Below are positions 54,502 to 62,811 of a stretch of DNA of 64,000 bases, piece by piece. The stretch lies in NCBI RefSeq assembly GCF_030269305.1, contig NZ_BSTC01000005.1, forward strand, positions 310,001 to 374,000. The letters are read 5' to 3'. The DNA comes from Kineosporia sp. NBRC 101731 (GTDB lineage Bacteria > Actinomycetota > Actinomycetes > Actinomycetales > Kineosporiaceae). Position 1 is the stretch's first letter. Every line of letters starts with the position of its first letter. Position numbers and translations under genes: made by a program. The notes under the pieces are model-generated. The model worked only from the letters and a program-made list of their open reading frames with translations. It was not told the DNA's origin and made no database searches.

Positions 54502-56778
54502 GTGGCGACAGCGGGGCCGACGGAATCGATGCCGGAACGTCTCCGGGAACCCCTGACCAAGGTCCTCGGCAGCCGCACGGCGAACATGCTGAAGCGTGAG
54601 CTGGGCCTGGACACGGTGGGCGACCTGCTGCGGCACTACCCGCGCCGCTACATGGAGCTGGGTGAGCTCACCCCGATGGACTCGCTGCCCGAGGACGAGC
54701 CGATCAGCCTGGTCGCCGAGGTGCGCAAGGTCAGCGTGCGGGAGATGAAGACCCGCCGCAGCCGGATCATGAACGTCGAGGTCACCGACGGCCACGCCTC
54801 GCTCGACCTGACGTTCTTCAACAACGTGCACAAGCCGCAGAAAGAGCTGACCGTCGGGCGGCGGGCGCTGTTCAGCGGCAAGGTCTCGCGCTACAACAAC
54901 CGCAAGCAGCTGGCCCAGCCGATGTACGAGCTGCTCGACGACGACGAGGACGGCGCGAGCGAGGAGAAACTGCAGGAGCGGCTGAACATGCCGCTGCCGA
55001 TCTACCCGGCCACCGGCAAGGCCGGTTCCAACCTGATCCGGAACTCGATCCGCCCGGTGCTCGACACCCTGCCGCCCGACCTGCCCGACCCGGTGCCGGC
55101 GAAGATCCGGATGAAGCTCGGCCTGATCGACCTGAGCTCGGCGCTGCGGCAGATCCACCGGCCCGGCGACCGCGCCCAGCTGGCGGCGGCTCAGCGGCGG
55201 CTGAAGTTCGAGGAGGCCTTCATCCTGCAGACGCTGCTGGTCTGGCGGAAGGCGACCGACCGGCAGCAGCAGGCCACCCCGCGTCCGTACGTCCCCGGTG
55301 GTTTCCTCGACGCCCTCGACGAGCGGCTCCCGTTCCGCCTCACCGAGGGCCAGACCCAGGTCGGCGAGGAGATCGCGGCCGACCTGGCGCAGGAACACCC
55401 GATGCACCGGCTGCTCCAGGGGGAGGTGGGCTCGGGCAAGACCCTGGTGGCGCTGCGGGCGATGGCCCGGGTGGTCGACTCCGGCGGGCAGGCCGCGCTG
55501 CTGGCCCCCACCGAGGTGCTGGCCACGCAGCACCACCGCTCGATCTCGGCGATGCTCGGCGACCTGGCCGCGGGCGGCATGCTCGGCGGCGACGAACGGG
55601 GCACGAAGGTCACGCTGCTGACCGGCTCGATGAACACCGCCACCCGGCGCAAGGCGCTGCTGGAGGCGGCCTCGGGCGACGCGGGCATCGTGATCGGCAC
55701 GCACGCCCTGATCCAGGACACGGTCCAGTTCGCCGACCTCGGCCTGGTGGTGGTGGACGAGCAGCACCGGTTCGGGGTGGAGCAGCGCGACGCGCTCCGG
55801 CAGAAGGGCGAGAACACCCCTCACCTGCTGGTCATGACCGCCACGCCGATCCCGCGCACGGTCGCGATGACGGTGTTCGGCGACCTGGAGACCTCGGTGC
55901 TCGACCAGCTCCCGGCCGGTCGCAGCGAGATCGTCACCCACGTGGTGCCGGCCCGCGACCCGCGCTGGATGAGCCGCACCTGGCAGCGGGTGGCGGAGGA
56001 GTGCCGGGCCGGGCACCAGGCCTACGTGGTCTGTGCCCGCATCGGTTCCGACGAGCCGACGCAAGACCTGCACGACCTGGAAGACCTGATCGACGAGGGC
56101 CAGCTGCACCTGGTCACCGACGCCGAGGCGGCGAAGTTCGACCAGAAGCTCAGCGAGGACAAGCGCCCGGCCGCCGCCGCGATCGACGTGCTGGCCACGC
56201 TGCGCGAGCAGCCCGAGCTGAAGGGCCTGGTCATCGAGCTGCTGCACGGCCGGATGCCCGCCGACGAGCGGGAGGAGGTGATGCGCCGCTTCGCCGCCAA
56301 CGAGGTGCACGTGCTGGTGGCCACCACGGTGATCGAGGTCGGCGTGGACGTGCCGAACGCCACCGCGATGGTGATCACCGACGCCGACCGGTTCGGGGTC
56401 TCCCAGCTGCACCAGCTGCGGGGGCGCGTGGGCCGGGGCAAGGCGGCGGGCATCTGCCTGCTGCTGACCGAGGCCGGTCAGGGCCCTTCGCTCGACCGGC
56501 TGCGCGCGGTGGAGAGCACCCGCGACGGTTTCGAGCTGGCCCGTGTCGACCTGGAGACCCGTCGCGAGGGCGATGTGCTCGGTGCCCGGCAGTCCGGCCT
56601 CAGCTCGTCGCTGAAGCTGCTGCGCGTGCTGCGCGACGAGAAGGTGATCGTCCAGGCGCGCGAGGTGGCCACCGAGCTTTTGGACGAGGATGTGCGGCTG
56701 CGCGCGTACCCGCACCTGGTCGACGCGTTGCGTCCGTGGGTCGGTTCCGACCGCGCGGCCTTCCTGGACAGAGGTTGA
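54502..56778 (+). CDS. recG: ATP-dependent DNA helicase RecG
   Basis: The 758-residue protein has an N-terminal wedge/OB domain (LVAEVRKVSVREMKTRRSRIMNVEVTDG), then helicase motifs LLQGEVGSGKTLVALRAM (Walker A), APTEVLATQHH, VVDEQHRFGVEQR (DEQH), MTATPIPRTVAMT, and the C-terminal ATTVIEVGVDVPNATAMVI and QLRGRVGRG. It remodels stalled replication forks and branch-migrates junctions. GTG 54502 is used; ATG 54529 is possible. rsmD starts 7 nt after its stop. Confidence 0.97.
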   Translation: MATAGPTESMPERLREPLTKVLGSRTANMLKRELGLDTVGDLLRHYPRRYMELGELTPMDSLPEDEPISLVAEVRKVSVREMKTRRSRIMNVEVTDGHASLDLTFFNNVHKPQKELTVGRRALFSGKVSRYNNRKQLAQPMYELLDDDEDGASEEKLQERLNMPLPIYPATGKAGSNLIRNSIRPVLDTLPPDLPDPVPAKIRMKLGLIDLSSALRQIHRPGDRAQLAAAQRRLKFEEAFILQTLLVWRKATDRQQQATPRPYVPGGFLDALDERLPFRLTEGQTQVGEEIAADLAQEHPMHRLLQGEVGSGKTLVALRAMARVVDSGGQAALLAPTEVLATQHHRSISAMLGDLAAGGMLGGDERGTKVTLLTGSMNTATRRKALLEAASGDAGIVIGTHALIQDTVQFADLGLVVVDEQHRFGVEQRDALRQKGENTPHLLVMTATPIPRTVAMTVFGDLETSVLDQLPAGRSEIVTHVVPARDPRWMSRTWQRVAEECRAGHQAYVVCARIGSDEPTQDLHDLEDLIDEGQLHLVTDAEAAKFDQKLSEDKRPAAAAIDVLATLREQPELKGLVIELLHGRMPADEREEVMRRFAANEVHVLVATTVIEVGVDVPNATAMVITDADRFGVSQLHQLRGRVGRGKAAGICLLLTEAGQGPSLDRLRAVESTRDGFELARVDLETRREGDVLGARQSGLSSSLKLLRVLRDEKVIVQAREVATELLDEDVRLRAYPHLVDALRPWVGSDRAAFLDRG

Positions 56779-56785
56779 GAACTCC

Positions 56786-57364
56786 GTGACACGCATCATC
56801 GCCGGTAGCGCCGGCGGACGTACGCTGGTGGTGCCCAGGGGCGATGCCACCCGTCCCACCAGCGACCGCACGCGCGAGGCACTGTTCGGTTCGCTGGACG
56901 CGCGGGGCCTGATCGAGGGCCTGCGGGTACTCGACCTGTTCTGCGGCTCCGGGGCCCTCGGGCTGGAGGCGATGAGCCGGGGCGCCAGCGAGGTGATCCT
57001 GGTCGACTCGGGCCGCCCGGCGGTCGACGCCGCCCGGCAGAACGTGTCCACCCTGAAGCTGCCCGGCGCCTCGGTGGTCATGTCGCCGGTACAGAAGTTC
57101 CTGGACGGTCGTCCGGCCGCCCCCGTCGGCCTGGTCTTCGCCGACCCGCCCTACCCCCTGACCGAGGACGAGCTGGAAGCCCTCCTGACCTCGCTGGCCA
57201 CGAACGGCTGGCTGGCGCAGGAGGCCACGGTCGTGGTGGAGCGCAGCCGGCGCTCACCCGAGCCCCGCTGGCCCGAGGGCCTGCACCGGGAGGCCCACCG
57301 CCGCTACGGCGACACCTCGGTGTGGCAGGCGGTCTGGGACCCGGACCCGCCGGCGGCCGTCTAG
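56786..57364 (+). CDS. rsmD: 16S rRNA (guanine(966)-N(2))-methyltransferase
   Basis: The 192-residue protein has RIIAGSAGGRTLVVP, TRPTSDRTREALFGSL, LDLFCGSGALGLEAMSRGA (SAM site) and ADPPYP (catalytic DPPY). It methylates G966 of 16S rRNA. GTG 56786 start, directly after recG. The TAG stop (57362-57364) lies inside the left CTAG end of a MITE-like element, so the natural C-terminus may once have differed; the last residues are WDPDPPAAV. Confidence 0.95.
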   Translation: MTRIIAGSAGGRTLVVPRGDATRPTSDRTREALFGSLDARGLIEGLRVLDLFCGSGALGLEAMSRGASEVILVDSGRPAVDAARQNVSTLKLPGASVVMSPVQKFLDGRPAAPVGLVFADPPYPLTEDELEALLTSLATNGWLAQEATVVVERSRRSPEPRWPEGLHREAHRRYGDTSVWQAVWDPDPPAAV

Positions 57365-57437
57365 GGCGTGTTTTGAAAGTCCATGCCTACTCCGGGCACC
57401 TCCTCGCTACGGCAGCGACTTCCAAAACACGCCCTAG
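57361..57437. mobile_element. MITE-like element with 21-bp terminal inverted repeats
   Basis: CTAGGGCGTGTTTTGAAAGT (57361 on) and the right end at 57417-57437 are inverted copies (20 of 21 match). The 77-bp element has no coding capacity. CTAG at both ends could be a target duplication, as in some IS5-family elements, but CTAG is self-complementary so this is not proven. The left end supplies the rsmD stop codon. A family A half-site follows 37 bp later. Confidence 0.75.
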
Positions 57438-57474
57438 CGCGGAGGCCACGAACGTCCGCCACTCCTGCGCCGCT

Positions 57475-57496
57475 CGTGATCATGCGAACTTTCCCC
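57475..57496 (+). repeat. Palindromic repeat family A, single half-site (copy 5)
   Basis: CGTGATCATGCGAACTTTCC plus CC resembles the left arms of copies 1-4, most closely copy 4. No matching right arm is present. It lies between the MITE-like element and coaD. Confidence 0.75.
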
Positions 57497-57603
57497 GGGG
57501 CTGACCGCGAGCGGGGGCGGGGAGCGGTAGGTGACAACAACGTCCTCCATCAGTGATCTACGCCCCACCCGTGGTGCGCCGCCCCCCGGGTAGCGTCGTG
57601 CCC

Positions 57604-58125
57604 GTGACCCGTCGTTGCGTGTGCCCCGGCAGTTTCGACCCGGTGACCAACGGTCACCTCGATGTGATCCGGCGGGCGGCGTTGCTGTTCGACGAGGTGG
57701 TCGTGGCGGTGGCGGGCAACCCGGCCAAGAAGTCGATGTTCCGGCTGTCCGAGCGGGTGGAGCTGATCGAGCGGAGCCTGGCCGATGTGCCGAGTGTGAC
57801 GGTCGCGACGGTGGAGGGTGGCCTGCTGGTCGATTTCTGCCGCCGGGTGGGGGCCGTGGCCGTGGTGAAGGGACTGCGGGGCGGAACGGATTTCGCCTAC
57901 GAACTCCCGATGGCCCTGATGAACCGCCACCTGAGTGGTGTCGAGACCGTCTTTTTGCCAGGAGAGCCCCGGTTCGAGCACGTTTCGAGTAGTTTGATCA
58001 AAGAGGTTGCGGCGCATGGTGGTGACGTGTCCGGACTTGTCCCGGACCATGTCCTGGCGCGCCTCCTGGAACGAGTCGGACGGGTTGGTCAGACTGAAAA
58101 CGGTCAGCCCGATGCGGCCGGTTAA
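57604..58125 (+). CDS. coaD: Phosphopantetheine adenylyltransferase
   Basis: The 173-residue protein has CPGSFDPVTNGHLDVIRRAALLFDEVVVAVAGNPAKK (T/HxGH-type nucleotidyltransferase motif, here NGHLD), VKGLRGGTDFAYELPMALMNRHL and the C-terminal SSSLIKEVAAHGGDVSGLVP (SSS-x-[LIV]-[RK]-x-[LIV] type). It adenylates 4'-phosphopantetheine in CoA synthesis. GTG 57604 is chosen by family length; the open frame extends to 57553. About 240 bp of repeats separates it from rsmD. Confidence 0.96.
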   Translation: MTRRCVCPGSFDPVTNGHLDVIRRAALLFDEVVVAVAGNPAKKSMFRLSERVELIERSLADVPSVTVATVEGGLLVDFCRRVGAVAVVKGLRGGTDFAYELPMALMNRHLSGVETVFLPGEPRFEHVSSSLIKEVAAHGGDVSGLVPDHVLARLLERVGRVGQTENGQPDAAG

Positions 58126-58207
58126 GAGCTCTCCGTAACGAATAAGTTACTCTGGGTTGTTTTCCACTTCCCCTCGCATCGGACCGAAGCGTGGAGGGAG
58201 GTCCCCG

Positions 58208-59080
58208 GTGAGTCTTCGCCGAACCTTGGATGCAATGGGCGCGATGGTTGAGCGTGCGTCGTCGGTGCCGCTCTCGGCGTCCTGCATGGTGAACCGCGCC
58301 GAGATGCTGGCCCTGGTGGAACGTGCCCGGGCCGAGCTGCCGGTCGAACTGGACCAGGCGGCCGAATTACTGGTGGCGCACCAGGAGGTCATCTCGCGCG
58401 CCGAGACCGAGGCCGAGGAGCTGCTGGCGCAGGCCCAGGCCGACGCCGAGCAGATGATCATGGAGAGCGCGCTGGTCGCGAGTGCCCGGGCGCGATCGGA
58501 ACAGATTCTCGACGCCGCCCGGGACGAGGCGGCGCGGCTGCTGCGTGAGTGCGACATGTACACGGACAACCGGCTCGCGGCCCTGGAGGCCGACCTGCAG
58601 CGCACGATGGGACAGGTGCGGCGCGGTCGTGACCGTCTGCGCGACCGCAGTGAGCTGGACTATCTCGATCCGCTGGCGGACGACGCCGATCCCGAGGGTC
58701 GGGACGTGCAGGCCGAGCACGAGGCGGCCGTGGAGCGCCGGCGGGAGCAGGGTGCCCAGGAGGAAAGGACGCGGGCGCGGGCGCAGGCCTACGACCACCA
58801 GGTCGATACCGAAGACGCCTACGACCAGGAACGGGAGGGTGCGCCCGGGATTGCGTCCGGCGTTGCGTCCGGGGTTGCGTCCGGGCTGGACGGCGAGGTC
58901 ACCGGGATCGACGCGGTGCCCGGGAACCCCGAGCCGTCGGGTGCCGGCCTGACGTCGCCCCCGCAGGAGCCCGAGCTGGTTCCGGTGGGCGTGGGAGCCG
59001 GGCCGGAGAGACGCGTGATAGATCTGACCGCGGTCGAGCGAGCTGCAGATCGCTCCGGTTTGGTTGACAGGGCGACCTGA
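58208..59080 (+). CDS. SepIVA/DivIVA-like coiled-coil protein
   Basis: The 290-residue protein has a membrane-binding-like N-terminus and a long coiled coil (about residues 25-150: ALVERARAELPVELDQAAELLVAHQEVI..., EAEELLAQAQADAEQMIMES), followed by an acidic, Gln/Arg-rich, low-complexity tail with an IASGVASGVASG repeat. The gene order coaD/sepIVA-DUF177-rnc-mutM matches the M. tuberculosis neighbourhood Rv2927c-Rv2924c, where SepIVA acts in septation and polar growth. Start GTG 58208 has GGGAGG 9 nt upstream. Role by synteny and coiled coil. Confidence 0.8.
   Translation: MSLRRTLDAMGAMVERASSVPLSASCMVNRAEMLALVERARAELPVELDQAAELLVAHQEVISRAETEAEELLAQAQADAEQMIMESALVASARARSEQILDAARDEAARLLRECDMYTDNRLAALEADLQRTMGQVRRGRDRLRDRSELDYLDPLADDADPEGRDVQAEHEAAVERRREQGAQEERTRARAQAYDHQVDTEDAYDQEREGAPGIASGVASGVASGLDGEVTGIDAVPGNPEPSGAGLTSPPQEPELVPVGVGAGPERRVIDLTAVERAADRSGLVDRAT
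58851..58886 (+). repeat. 12-bp tandem repeat in the sepIVA-like tail
   Basis: Three copies of TTGCGTCCGG(C/G)(G/C) in frame encode (ASGV)n. The unit length keeps the frame. Confidence 0.85.
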
Positions 59081-59191
59081 AGTAACCTTGCCAGCTGGTC
59101 TTAGTGTGTCAGTCCGATCCCTGCGTGTGACCCGCCCCTGGTGGCGGCCAGCCCGCTCCGGACCGGAACTGTTTCGTGTAAGGAGAACACC

Positions 59192-59788
59192 ATTCGTCTG
59201 AACGCCCGATCGCCCTACGTTCTCGACACCCGGGAACTCGGCCGGCGCCCGGGCACCATGCGGAAGGTGCAGCGGACAGTCCCGGCCCCGGCCGAGCTGG
59301 GCACCGAGGTGATCGGCATCCCCGAGGGCACCAATGTCGAGCTGGATCTCCGGCTCGAAGCGGTGATGGAGGGCGTGCTGGTCAGCGGCACGGTCTCGGC
59401 CGAGGCGGTGGGTGAGTGCATCCGCTGCCTGGAAGAGGTCCGGCTGGGTCTGAACGTCCAGATCGCCGAGCTGTTCAGCTACCCGGAGAACCGGGTCGCC
59501 GAAGACCAGGACGACGACCGGCAGGAAGTCGAGGACGACTTGATCAACCTCGAGCCCGCCCTGCGCGACGCGGTGGTTTCCGAACTGCCGTTCCAGCCGG
59601 TCTGCCGGGAAGACTGCCCGGGTCTGTGCTCCGAATGCGGAGTGCGGCTCGCAGACGACCCGGACCACAGTCACGAGGTGGCCGACCCCCGGTGGGCGGC
59701 ACTTCAGGGCATCCTGACCGACGGGGTGTCATCGAAAGATTCCGGATCGCCCACAGTGGGCGTTGCGGACGAACCGAAGGAGAGCTGA
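59192..59788 (+). CDS. DUF177 (YceD-family) protein, possible ATT start
   Basis: The 198-residue protein ([21 protein letters not shown]..., [47 protein letters not shown]) is the DUF177/YceD protein encoded before rpmF in most bacteria and linked to 23S rRNA/ribosome assembly. No ATG, GTG or TTG lies near the family N-terminus. AAGGAG (59180-59185) is 6 nt before an in-frame ATT (59192), which I take as start; GTG 59141 would add 17 residues with no ribosome site. Four Cys near the end probably bind zinc. It forms an operon with rpmF and rnc. Confidence 0.88.
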   Translation: MRLNARSPYVLDTRELGRRPGTMRKVQRTVPAPAELGTEVIGIPEGTNVELDLRLEAVMEGVLVSGTVSAEAVGECIRCLEEVRLGLNVQIAELFSYPENRVAEDQDDDRQEVEDDLINLEPALRDAVVSELPFQPVCREDCPGLCSECGVRLADDPDHSHEVADPRWAALQGILTDGVSSKDSGSPTVGVADEPKES

Positions 59789-59792
59789 AGGC

Positions 59793-59996
59793 GTGGCCGT
59801 TCCGAAGCGGAAGATGTCCCGCAGCAACACGCGGTCTCGCCGGGCGCAGTGGAAGGCGACGCCGACGGCGCTCACCGCCACGACGTCGGGTGGCACCACC
59901 ACCTACTCCCGGCCGCACCAGGCGCAGGTCGTCACCGACTCCGCCGGCACCCCGCTGTACCTCGAGTACAAGGGTCGCAAGGTCAAGGACCTCTGA
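59793..59996 (+). CDS. rpmF: Large ribosomal subunit protein bL32
   Basis: The 67-residue basic protein [21 protein letters not shown]...[13 protein letters not shown] is bL32. The usual zinc cysteines (CPxC...C) are absent; the position reads [11 protein letters not shown], so this is the Cys-free form. The start is GTG 59793; the DUF177 gene ends 4 nt upstream and rnc follows 8 nt downstream, the standard yceD-rpmF-rnc cluster. Confidence 0.96.
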   Translation: MAVPKRKMSRSNTRSRRAQWKATPTALTATTSGGTTTYSRPHQAQVVTDSAGTPLYLEYKGRKVKDL

Positions 59997-60004
59997 GTCT
60001 GAGC

Positions 60005-60847
60005 ATGACTGCCGGGCATGCGTCGGACGGGAGATCCGTCTCCCTCTCGGGTCAGGAAACCGAAGCTGTGACTGACCTGTCTGACGCATCACCCGCGGTC
60101 CTGGATGCCGAGGCGCTCGCCAAGCACGACAAGCTTGTCGAGGTCCTCGGTGTCCAGGTCAGTCACGGGCTGCTCTTCAAAGCACTGACCCATCGCTCGT
60201 ACGCGTACGAGAACGGTGGTCTGCCGACGAACGAGCGGCTCGAGTTCCTGGGCGATTCCGTCCTGGGTCTGGTCGTCACCTCGGCGCTCTACCGCAGTCA
60301 TCCCACGCTGCCCGAGGGGCAGCTGGCCAAGCTGCGTGCCGCTGTGGTGAACATGCGCGCGCTGGCCGGCGTCGGCCGTCGCCTCGGTCTCGGCGAGTAC
60401 CTGATGCTCGGCCGGGGTGAAGAGGCGAGCGGTGGTCGCGACAAGTCGTCGATCCTCGCGGACACCGTCGAGGCACTGATCGGTGCCGTCTACCTGGAGT
60501 CCGGTACGGAGATCGCCACCGAGCTGGTGCATCGTCTGGTCGACCCGCTGCTCGAGACGAGCGCGGAACTGGGCGCCGGTCTCGACTGGAAGACCAGTCT
60601 TCAGGAGCTCACCGCCACGGAGGGTCTCGGGGTGCCGGAGTACGCGGTCACCGAGGAAGGCCCCGACCACGCGAAGCTCTTCCACGCCGCGGCCCTGGTG
60701 CAGAACACACCGCGGGGCGAAGGAAGCGGCCGGAGCAAGAAAGAGGCCGAGCAGGAGGCTGCCGCGGCCGCGTTCGGCCGGCTGACCGCCGACCGTGCCG
60801 CCAAGGCTGCCGAAGAGACGGCCGAGAACCCGCCCGCCGGAGGCTGA
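60005..60847 (+). CDS. rnc: Ribonuclease III
   Basis: The 280-residue protein has the signature [17 protein letters not shown], the second metal site [13 protein letters not shown] and a C-terminal double-stranded RNA-binding domain ([59 protein letters not shown]). It processes rRNA precursors and structured mRNAs. ATG 60005 gives a 50-residue leader; GTG 60068 would shorten it to nearly the catalytic domain. mutM follows after 3 nt. Confidence 0.97.
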   Translation: MTAGHASDGRSVSLSGQETEAVTDLSDASPAVLDAEALAKHDKLVEVLGVQVSHGLLFKALTHRSYAYENGGLPTNERLEFLGDSVLGLVVTSALYRSHPTLPEGQLAKLRAAVVNMRALAGVGRRLGLGEYLMLGRGEEASGGRDKSSILADTVEALIGAVYLESGTEIATELVHRLVDPLLETSAELGAGLDWKTSLQELTATEGLGVPEYAVTEEGPDHAKLFHAAALVQNTPRGEGSGRSKKEAEQEAAAAAFGRLTADRAAKAAEETAENPPAGG

Positions 60848-60850
60848 ACC

Positions 60851-61834
60851 GTGCCGGAACTGCCCGAGGTCGAGGTGGTACGGCGCGGTCTGGCCCGCTG
60901 GGTCATCGGCACCACGATCGACGAGGTCGAGGTGCTGCACCCGCGCCCGGTGCGCCGTCACGAGGCCGGGATCGACGACTTCGTCTCCCGGCTGAACGGC
61001 GTCACCGTGCTCGACGTGGTGCGGCGGGGCAAGTTCCTCTGGCTGAGCCTGGACTCCGGTGAAGCCCTGCTCGCCCACCTCGGGATGAGCGGCCAGTTGC
61101 TGCTCGAGGCGCCCGACGCCCCCGACGAGAAGCACCTACGGGTGCGGCTCGGACTGCGGGGCGGCACCGGTCGCGAGTTGCGGTTCGTGGACCAGCGGAT
61201 GTTCGGCGGCCTGGCCGTGGTCGACCTGGTGAAGACTCCCGACGGTGGGCCCGGTGGTCTGGGCGGTGTTCCCGCGCAGGACGCCGCGGTGCCGCTCGGG
61301 TTGCCCGGGGAACCCGTGGGAGAGGGTCCGGTAGAGGGCGAGTATGCGGCCGGCGAGGCCCTGATCCCGGTGCCCGTGGCGCATATCGCCCGCGATGCGC
61401 TGGATCCCCGGCTCGATGTCGACCTGCTCGCCGCCCGCCTGCGCCGCCGCGAGACCGGCCTGAAACGTGCCCTTCTCGACCAGACGCTGATCTCGGGCAT
61501 CGGCAACATCTATGCCGACGAGGCGCTGTGGCGGGCCAAGCTGCACTACGCCCGGGCCACCGAGACGCTGAACCGGCCCACCCTGAACCGGGTTCTGGCC
61601 GCCGCGCAGGACGTGATGCGCGAGGCCCTGGCCCAGGGCGGCACCAGCTTCGACAGTCTCTACGTCGATGTGAACGGTCAGAGTGGTTATTTCGAGCGGG
61701 GTCTGGACGCGTACGGGCGTGAGGGCGAGGCCTGTCACCGCTGCGGCAGTCAGATGCGGCGCGAGACCTTCATGAACCGGTCGTCGTTCTTCTGCCCGAA
61801 GTGTCAGCCGAAACCTCGCAGCGGCCGCTTCTAG
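60851..61834 (+). CDS. mutM: Formamidopyrimidine-DNA glycosylase, with insertion
   Basis: The 327-residue protein begins [13 protein letters not shown] (catalytic Pro/Glu after Met removal), contains the helix-two-turn-helix segment [15 protein letters not shown], and ends in a zinc finger [25 protein letters not shown]. It removes 8-oxoguanine and FAPY lesions. It is about 35-40 residues longer than typical actinobacterial MutM because of a Gly/Pro/Glu-rich insertion (about residues 129-170) between QRMFGGL and [17 protein letters not shown] start directly after rnc. Confidence 0.95.
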   Translation: MPELPEVEVVRRGLARWVIGTTIDEVEVLHPRPVRRHEAGIDDFVSRLNGVTVLDVVRRGKFLWLSLDSGEALLAHLGMSGQLLLEAPDAPDEKHLRVRLGLRGGTGRELRFVDQRMFGGLAVVDLVKTPDGGPGGLGGVPAQDAAVPLGLPGEPVGEGPVEGEYAAGEALIPVPVAHIARDALDPRLDVDLLAARLRRRETGLKRALLDQTLISGIGNIYADEALWRAKLHYARATETLNRPTLNRVLAAAQDVMREALAQGGTSFDSLYVDVNGQSGYFERGLDAYGREGEACHRCGSQMRRETFMNRSSFFCPKCQPKPRSGRF

Positions 61835-61867
61835 TCCAGAGCTGATCCAGAGCTGATCCAGAGCTAA
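61835..61867. repeat. Three 11-bp tandem repeats between mutM and the winged-helix gene
   Basis: TCCAGAGCTGA occurs twice and TCCAGAGCTAA once, directly after the mutM stop. The third copy contains the stop codon (61864-61866, minus strand) of the winged-helix gene, so the repeat forms the 3' end of both genes. Confidence 0.92.
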
Positions 61868-62604
61868 TCCAGGCGGTAGCCGTAGCCCCGCAGCGTCACC
61901 AGGCGGTCGGCGTGAGCGCCCAGCTTCACCCGCAGACGGCGCACGTGCACGTCGATGGTGCGGTCGCCCGAGATGTAACCGGTGTGCCAGACGGCGCGCA
62001 TCAGCTCGTCGCGGCCCAGGGCCTGGCCTCGGTGACGTTCCAGGAACGCCAGCAGGTCGAACTCGCGGCGGGTCAGCTCGACCGGTGAACCGTCGAGCTC
62101 GAGCGTGCGGCGTGTGGTGTCGACGTCGAACGGTTCTCCCGGCTCGCGGGGTTCGGTGCCCGAGGACGAGGTGCTTGAGGACGAGGTGCCCGCCGGCACC
62201 GGTGCCAACGCCGGCGTGCGGTGGACGGCGGGGGAGAGCCCGTCGGTGTCGTCGGACGCGGGGGCGGCCCAGCGTCGGGCGCCGTTCAGCGCAGTGCCGT
62301 TCAGTGCGGAGCCGTTCGTGGTCACCGGCGCGCCCCGGCCGGTACGCACCGGCTCGCGCAGCTCGATCTCCACGCTGGTCACCACGTCGGGTGCGACGGC
62401 GTGCACCAGATCTTCCACGGCGCGGGCGATTCCGCGCAGATCGGGCCCCGGGCGCTGCGGGGAGCGCTGATTCTGATCCTCCGCGCCCACCTCACGCGTG
62501 CCGCGGCGACCTTCGGCCGCCGCGCCGGGCACGCTGAGGCGGACGACCAGGCCGGACTGCGCATGGTCGCCTCGGTTGGCATCTGGTCCGGGTGAGGTCA
62601 ACAT
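61864..62604 (-). CDS. Winged-helix (OmpR/PhoB-type) DNA-binding regulator without receiver domain
   Basis: The 246-residue protein has a C-terminal PhoB-like winged helix: LELDGSPVELTRREFDLLAFLERHRGQALGRDELMRAVW, DRTIDVHVRRLRVKLGAHADRLVTLRGYGYRLD. The first ~150 residues carry no receiver or recognised domain and are Ala/Pro/Ser/Gly-rich, with a Ser-rich run. It probably acts without phosphorylation. ATG 62604 (MLTSPGPDANRGDHAQ) is chosen; the frame extends to 62712 into the divergent promoter. Target unknown; the divergent sulfotransferase gene is a candidate. Confidence 0.82.
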   Translation of the reverse strand: MLTSPGPDANRGDHAQSGLVVRLSVPGAAAEGRRGTREVGAEDQNQRSPQRPGPDLRGIARAVEDLVHAVAPDVVTSVEIELREPVRTGRGAPVTTNGSALNGTALNGARRWAAPASDDTDGLSPAVHRTPALAPVPAGTSSSSTSSSGTEPREPGEPFDVDTTRRTLELDGSPVELTRREFDLLAFLERHRGQALGRDELMRAVWHTGYISGDRTIDVHVRRLRVKLGAHADRLVTLRGYGYRLD

Positions 62605-62655
62605 TGAAAAGCTCCGGTCGCGTAGATCAGCAAGAACAGCCCACTGCGTGAGAGC

Positions 62656-62674
62656 CACGACGGCTGCCGTCGTG
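62656..62674. promoter_or_regulatory. Inverted repeat in the winged-helix/sulfotransferase intergenic region
   Basis: CACGACGG and CCGTCGTG flank CTG, 52 nt upstream of the winged-helix gene start. A binding site for a dimeric regulator is possible; no direct support. Confidence 0.35.
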
Positions 62675-62811
62675 ACAGGGCGCCATATGCCCGGATCAGC
62701 TACGAAAAACAACTACCCATGAGATCGAGTGAAGCACTCGTTCGGCCGCACTACAAGTAACTCTATCGGATTGGTCTAGAATTTCTCCCCACGCTGATCC
62801 CGGAGGCACCG

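Noticed and set aside
54436-57081. Minus-strand open frame of 881 codons opposite recG
   Set aside because: It mirrors recG, whose helicase motifs are unmistakable. The complement of GC-rich codons stays open by composition, and the translation is His/Arg/Gly-rich without domains.
57361-57437. An intact insertion sequence
   Set aside because: Only 77 bp with terminal inverted repeats and no transposase frame; at most a MITE-like remnant.
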